Below, piece after piece: positions 17,836 to 22,503 of a stretch of DNA of 22,503 nucleotides. The translations under genes were made by a program, and so were the position numbers. Below the pieces are notes generated by a model. The model had not been told where the DNA came from and searched no databases. It worked only from the letters and a program-made list of their open reading frames with translations. This DNA is from Halomonas halophila (GTDB lineage Bacteria > Pseudomonadota > Gammaproteobacteria > Pseudomonadales > Halomonadaceae). The stretch lies in the NCBI GenBank assembly GCA_002433675.1, contig DJIP01000064.1, positions 2,399 through 24,901 on the forward strand, read 5' to 3'. Numbering within the stretch: the first letter of the stretch is position 1; the number at the start of each line of letters is the position of its first letter.

Positions 17836-19938
17836 ATGTGGTACACCTCGCTACCCGTTGTTCGTCACTATCGACTGCTGAGCCAGGGGTTTACCCTGCT
17901 CGCCCTGGTGCTGGCTGCCACCTCCCTCATTGGACTCGATACTCGGCTAGCGTCTCTGCCGGCGAATCAGACGACACTGGCACTGGCCCTGATCGTGGCC
18001 ATCGGCCAGTGGCGTTGGACACGCCAGGGGGTACTCACCAGTGCTCTGGTGTCATGGCCACTGTGTCTTTGCCTGGTTGCCCTGCTGTTCGGCGCCTGTG
18101 CACCAGAAGATTGGCTATCGGTAGAGCGGCAGTCCGGGCTCTTCAGCCGGCTGGTAACGCCGGCGACGCTGCTGGACTGGCGCCCGCCGCTGGTCGAACT
18201 GCTCGTGCTGACACTACTGACCCTGGGGGTACTGGCACGCACTCGCTCGAGTCTGGGTGTGCCCTTGCTCCACATGTCCTGTTTCCTGCTGTTGCTGCTG
18301 GATCAGACACCCCTGCACCGTTGGCTGCCTTCGGCGGCGCTGCCGCACGACCACTCGCTCATCGTCACCGCCGTCCTCGGCCTGCTGCTCGCCGGCCAAT
18401 GGGTGGGTGTGGTAAGCGGCTGGCGTCCCACCCGCGACAGCCTCCGACGGGGGCTGTGGCCCTCGACGCTTCTGGTCGTGACGACCCTGGTGCTGTGGCA
18501 ATACCTGGGGATCCAGGCCGACAACGCACTGCAACACCTGGGACAGCGCGAAGGCCGTGCCATGGAGGAACGCCTGGCCAGCGAATTCAATGACGTTCTG
18601 CACTCTCTACAGCAACTTCAGGTCTTTCTCGCGCAGTCGCCGGTGCCCCTCGACTCCGAGCGCGGGAAGCAACTGACCGAACCACTGGAACATCACTTTC
18701 CCTACCTGACAGCCCTTCACCTGGAAGGGCTGCAGAGCACCGGGTCAGGGTCCGGGTCCGGGTCCGGGTCCGGGTCCCGCTCAGGGTTTCAATCAGAGCC
18801 CAGCCCGGCCACCGCCCGTCGCACCGACTCGCGCCCTCCCCGCGTCGTTCTCGAGCCTCGACTTGCCGCCGACGCCTCCCCTGCAGAGTTGGCAATTGCG
18901 CTCTCGTTACCTCTCACCCACCCTGAGGGCCACCCGCTCGGGCGTCCCTTCGGCCACCTCGCGGCCACGCTGTCACTGCCGGCCATGACCGCGGACATGT
19001 ATCAGCCGGGCCCTGCGGGCGCTGGGACTCTGCAGGTCCGCCTTGCCCACGACGGACACTTGATCCAGGAGTGGCCGACGCGGGGACACCCGTCGCCGTG
19101 GGCAGTCTCGCTTCCCCTGAAGGCCATTCCTCTCGACGCGCTCAGTGAGGGGGCAGCAACCTCGGCTACCCGGTATCTCCCGCTCGAACTGACCTTGCGT
19201 CCCGACACGCGGCTACTGGAGCGTCTACGCAGCCGCCTTCCTGCCGTCACTCTGGTACTGGGGCTGCTGTTCAGCCAGTTCCTCTATCTGACATTGTTCA
19301 GTCAGCATCAGATGGCTTCCCAGCATCGTGCGATTGCGCGCTCCAACGGAGACCTTCGCCGCGAAGTCCGTACTCGCCATCGCCTGCAGCAACAGCTCAG
19401 CTGGCTCGCCGACCACGACGAGCTCACCGGTCTACCGAACCGACGTCACCTGCAGGCCACCGCCCAGACCTGGCGGGAGCGCTTGCCTCTGAGCGTCATT
19501 CTTGTCGACATCGACCACTTCAAGCACATCAACGACTGCCTCGGCCATGCTGAAGGCGATCGAGTGCTCAAGGCGGTTGCTCGACTTGCACAGGAGACCC
19601 TGGGAGATGATGGCCTGCTGGGTCGCTACGGCGGGGAAGAGTTTCTGGTGATCCTTCCCGAAGGACGGCAGGCCGATGCCTGCGCTGTGGCCGAGCGTCT
19701 ACGGCGTGCCATCCGCCAGGCTCCGCTGGCCCATCACGACGGCACGCCACTGACCATCAGCCTGGGCGTGGCTTGTCAGGTTCATTCACCGCTGGATCTG
19801 ACACGCCTGATACAGCAGGCGGATCAGGCGCTCTATCTAGCGAAGCACCAGGGGCGCGATCGGGTCGTGTCTTTCAACAACACCGCCGACACTGTCGACA
19901 GCGCACCGCCTGCAGGCACACCGTCCTTCTCCGCCTGA
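17836..19938 (+). CDS. Diguanylate cyclase 3 of the tandem triplet: multi-TM, degenerate sensor with Gly-Ser insert, GGEEF
   Basis: A 700-residue paralogue of the two preceding cyclases. The membrane domain keeps RTRSSLGVPLLHM and GVVSGWRPTRDSLRR. The periplasmic part starts like the others (HHFPYLTALHLEG), but where DGC1 has its CHASE-like core this protein has six Gly-Ser dipeptides (residues 303-314) and a Pro/Arg/Ser-rich stretch. The region after it is recognisable again (FGHLAATLSLPAMTADMY, HLIQEWPTRGHPSPWAVSL). A final membrane segment (about 468-488) precedes the cyclase domain with DIDHFKHIND, HAEGDRVL and GRYGGEEF (GGEEF at 599-603). The RxxD site is GDDG. Catalysis should be intact while ligand sensing is doubtful. 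The start ATG has GGA-type purines about nine bases upstream. Confidence 0.9.
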   Translation: MWYTSLPVVRHYRLLSQGFTLLALVLAATSLIGLDTRLASLPANQTTLALALIVAIGQWRWTRQGVLTSALVSWPLCLCLVALLFGACAPEDWLSVERQSGLFSRLVTPATLLDWRPPLVELLVLTLLTLGVLARTRSSLGVPLLHMSCFLLLLLDQTPLHRWLPSAALPHDHSLIVTAVLGLLLAGQWVGVVSGWRPTRDSLRRGLWPSTLLVVTTLVLWQYLGIQADNALQHLGQREGRAMEERLASEFNDVLHSLQQLQVFLAQSPVPLDSERGKQLTEPLEHHFPYLTALHLEGLQSTGSGSGSGSGSGSRSGFQSEPSPATARRTDSRPPRVVLEPRLAADASPAELAIALSLPLTHPEGHPLGRPFGHLAATLSLPAMTADMYQPGPAGAGTLQVRLAHDGHLIQEWPTRGHPSPWAVSLPLKAIPLDALSEGAATSATRYLPLELTLRPDTRLLERLRSRLPAVTLVLGLLFSQFLYLTLFSQHQMASQHRAIARSNGDLRREVRTRHRLQQQLSWLADHDELTGLPNRRHLQATAQTWRERLPLSVILVDIDHFKHINDCLGHAEGDRVLKAVARLAQETLGDDGLLGRYGGEEFLVILPEGRQADACAVAERLRRAIRQAPLAHHDGTPLTISLGVACQVHSPLDLTRLIQQADQALYLAKHQGRDRVVSFNNTADTVDSAPPAGTPSFSA
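18742..18777 (+). repeat. In-frame hexanucleotide microsatellite encoding Gly-Ser repeats in DGC3
   Basis: One GGGTCA followed by five exact GGGTCC units, all in frame, encode six Gly-Ser dipeptides. The copies share the same codons, which points to recent slippage expansion rather than selection on protein alone. Gain or loss of a unit changes length without a frameshift. Confidence 0.95.
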
Positions 19939-20024
19939 GCGACGCTCGGCGCCTGCAACGCACGTCCCGGGTGTCTAGTCGGCACCATAGACGGTACCTG
20001 CGTGCTCTACGCACCTGCACAGAC

Positions 20025-21415
<1,391 letters not shown>

Positions 21416-21440
21416 CACACGCGGGGCCTGCCAGAGACGG

Positions 21441-21479
21441 CACAACCCCGCCAGAGCGGCGGGCAACGGGCCTGTTGTG
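21441..21479 (+). terminator. Nested hairpin downstream of tesB
   Basis: An inner stem, CCCGCC (21447-21452) with GGCGGG (21458-21463), loop AGAGC, sits inside an outer stem, CACAAC (21441-21446) with GTTGTG (21474-21479). It lies 25 bases after the tesB stop codon and is probably its terminator. No T-tract follows. Confidence 0.5.
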
Positions 21480-21498
21480 ATCGAGACGGCGACGCCAA

Positions 21499-21558
21499 GC
21501 CGGTGTAGCTCAGCAGGTAGAGCAACGCATTCGTAATGCGTGGGTCGGAAGTTCGAGG
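21499..21558 (+). pseudogene. 3'-truncated tRNA-Thr(CGU)-like sequence
   Basis: The first about 60 positions form a normal tRNA: acceptor 5' strand GCCGGTG (21499-21505), D-arm GCTC/GAGC (21508-21511/21520-21523), and a 5-bp anticodon stem ACGCA/TGCGT around the loop TTCGTAA, with anticodon CGT at 21532-21534. The T-arm begins with GGAAG and TTCGA. The T-stem 3' strand and the acceptor partner CACCGGC are then missing, and the sequence continues as CCACGATGCCCGGTG, which does not pair. No CCA end is present. As written this cannot form a full tRNA. Confidence 0.75.
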
Positions 21559-21586
21559 CCACGATGCCCGGTGATGCGCCCGAATC

Positions 21587-21940
21587 TTATCCGGTCAGCA
21601 TGGCCAGATAGTCCTTGAGCACCACGGCGTTGTTGTGGGTCTCATCCTTCGAGGAAAACACCAGGGTCACCTGGTGCTGCTGGCTGCGCTCGGCCAGGGG
21701 TCTGAGGGTTTCCCGCTGTTCCTTCAGCTCTGCCAGATAGCGCTGGCGAAACTCGCCCCAGCCGAGTTCCTCGCTGTGGAAGGCCTTGCGCAGGTCGTCG
21801 GTGGGGGCGGCTTCCTTGATCCATTCATCGATACGCGCCTTGTCCTTGGCGAGCCCCCGCGGCCAGAGCCTGTCCACCAGCACCCGGTGGCCGTCGTCGT
21901 CGGCGGGCTCATCGTAGGCCCGCTTGAGCAGAATCGTCAT
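21587..21940 (-). CDS. DUF488 family protein, YeaO-like
   Basis: A 117-residue cytoplasmic protein of the DUF488/YeaO family, whose biochemical function is not established. The family signature is clear: a basic start (MTILLKRAYDEP), HRVLVDRLWPRGLAKDKARI, then a WIKEAAPTDDLRKAFH segment and a C-terminal TLVFSSKDETHNNAVVLKDYL. The length is typical. GGAGG lies four bases before the ATG, which is close. Its stop codon faces the tRNA relic, and 150 bases separate it from the small gene upstream on the same strand. Confidence 0.88.
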   Translation of the reverse strand: MTILLKRAYDEPADDDGHRVLVDRLWPRGLAKDKARIDEWIKEAAPTDDLRKAFHSEELGWGEFRQRYLAELKEQRETLRPLAERSQQHQVTLVFSSKDETHNNAVVLKDYLAMLTG

Positions 21941-22026
21941 CGTGCCTCCACGACCGAGGAATGTCCTTCACCCTTAACAGAGGCATGGGCCTGCCGTCAC
22001 CCCCAGGGACTTTGGCAGTCGCAGCC

Positions 22027-22062
22027 GATACAGATGCCAATGCCGATACAAATGCCGATGCC
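22027..22062. repeat. Two-copy 18-base tandem repeat in the gap upstream of the DUF488 gene
   Basis: GATACAGATGCCAATGCC (22027-22044) is followed by GATACAAATGCCGATGCC (22045-22062), two mismatches in 18, with an underlying hexamer rhythm of ATGCCR. The surrounding gap (21941-22090) has no gene I can support. The tract might be a binding-site cluster or simple slippage. Confidence 0.7.
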
Positions 22063-22090
22063 GATCGTCTGACCCGGCGCCAGCGCCCGA

Positions 22091-22300
22091 CTATTCGAGG
22101 CGTTCGAGAATGGTGCAGGAGCAATCCCGCTCCCCCACCTCGTCGATCAACACCCGATAGCGCGGCAGACGTATGTCGTCACCGTCGCCTTCGACCAGGG
22201 CCGAGGTATCGATGACCTCGGCGGTGTTACCCGAGGACAGCTGGTCCTCGGCTACCATGACCAGGTCACGGGCAATCAGCAGGGTGTCGCCGATGTGCAT
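22091..22300 (-). CDS. Small acidic protein of unknown function (69 residues)
   Basis: I do not recognise this protein. It is 69 residues, acidic, without membrane segments, and contains MHIGDTLLIARDLVMVAED, a GDGDDIRLPRYRVLIDEV stretch and a C-terminal CSC pair. The start at 22300 is preceded by AAGAGGAAA with suitable spacing. An in-frame ATG at 22393 would add 31 residues of low-complexity, basic sequence; it overlaps the stop codon of the upstream gene as ATGA. The shorter form is preferred because of its ribosome-binding site and protein-like composition. The gene is probably cotranscribed with the gene at the right edge. Confidence 0.6.
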   Translation of the reverse strand: MHIGDTLLIARDLVMVAEDQLSSGNTAEVIDTSALVEGDGDDIRLPRYRVLIDEVGERDCSCTILERLE

Positions 22301-22314
22301 GGGGGTTTCCTCTT

Positions 22315-22366
22315 GATGGCTCTTTTTTCTTGATGGGGAGCGGCCACGCCCAAGGGCGAAGCCATC
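22315..22366 (-). promoter_or_regulatory. Possible leader hairpin before the 69-residue gene
   Basis: On the minus strand GATGGCT and AGCCATC (22360-22366 and 22315-22321) are a perfect 7-bp inverted repeat enclosing GCCCTTGGGC and an A-rich stretch. The 3' arm ends just before the AAGAGG ribosome-binding site. It could shape translation of the small gene. The evidence is structural only. Confidence 0.25.
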
Positions 22367-22389
22367 TACCGACATTGGCTGGCGCTGGA

Positions 22390-22503
22390 TCATCCCAGTG
22401 CCGGAGTGCGCTCACGCGCCGCCAGATGCTCGGGCCGTGGCGACTTGGCGCCGAAGGGGGTGACCAGGCGGTTGTTCACGCTGTTGTAGACGAAGAACAG
22501 GTT
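22390..22503 (-). CDS. C-terminal end of an unidentified protein (gene runs off the right edge)
   Basis: Thirty-seven codons and a stop (TGA, 22390-22392) are visible on the minus strand. The fragment begins [18 protein letters not shown] and ends in a charged, Pro-rich tail, [16 protein letters not shown]. The first part is hydrophobic and aromatic, then polar, as at the end of a membrane or enzyme domain, but I cannot name the family from this much. Codon use is typical of the window. It overlaps the upstream alternative start of the 69-residue gene by ATGA. Confidence 0.65.
   Translation of the reverse strand, partial: NLFFVYNSVNNRLVTPFGAKSPRPEHLAARERTPALG

Noticed and set aside
19939..20024. 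Terminator between DGC3 and tadA
   Set aside because: Only a 4-bp stem (GTGC/GCAC) is visible in these 86 bases; too weak to call.
21909..22124. Possible minus-strand gene of 71 codons across the 18-base repeat
   Set aside because: It overlaps both the DUF488 start and the end of the 69-residue gene; its Ala/Ser/Val run is just the repeat read in frame.

Overview
The window looks like chromosomal DNA of a halophilic gammaproteobacterium, most likely Halomonas or a relative. The reasons are high GC, GC-ending codons, gammaproteobacterial proteins throughout (ScpA, RadD, PurL, MltF, TadA, TesB), and the divergent purL/mltF pair with tadA close by, which is the gene order known from Escherichia coli. 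The genus is an inference; the window carries no rRNA gene. I see no phage, insertion sequence or CRISPR array.

Layout. Positions 1-2427 (minus strand) hold the N-terminal part of scpA and a complete radD helicase gene. Positions 2657-6850 (plus) hold a two-gene RND export operon, an adaptor lipoprotein and an inner-membrane pump, closed by a strong bidirectional hairpin at 6884-6920. A crotonase-family gene (6950-7753, minus) and purL (7927-11844, minus, with its own terminator hairpin) follow. mltF (11985-13460, plus) diverges from purL. Directly behind mltF come three consecutive genes for membrane-bound diguanylate cyclases (13475-15445, 15691-17715, 17836-19938). After them are tadA (minus), tesB (plus), a 3'-truncated tRNA-Thr(CGU)-like sequence, a DUF488/YeaO-like gene, a 69-residue protein of unknown function, and the C-terminal end of an unidentified gene that runs off the right edge.

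The main point of interest is the diguanylate cyclase cluster. The three proteins are clear paralogues: about seven N-terminal membrane segments with shared signature motifs, a periplasmic CHASE-like sensor region, one more membrane segment, and a GGEEF cyclase domain. All three keep the catalytic residues and all three lack the RxxD inhibitory site. The sensor regions have diverged strongly. In the third protein the sensor core is replaced by Gly-Ser repeats and a Pro/Arg-rich stretch. The cluster sits between mltF and tadA, which are direct neighbours in E. coli. The first cyclase gene starts 14 bases after mltF, with its likely ribosome-binding site overlapping the mltF stop codon, so a lytic transglycosylase with a solute-binding-type domain and c-di-GMP synthesis may be co-expressed. 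The second best observation is the tRNA-Thr(CGU) relic beyond tesB, which has lost its T-arm 3' side and acceptor 3' strand.
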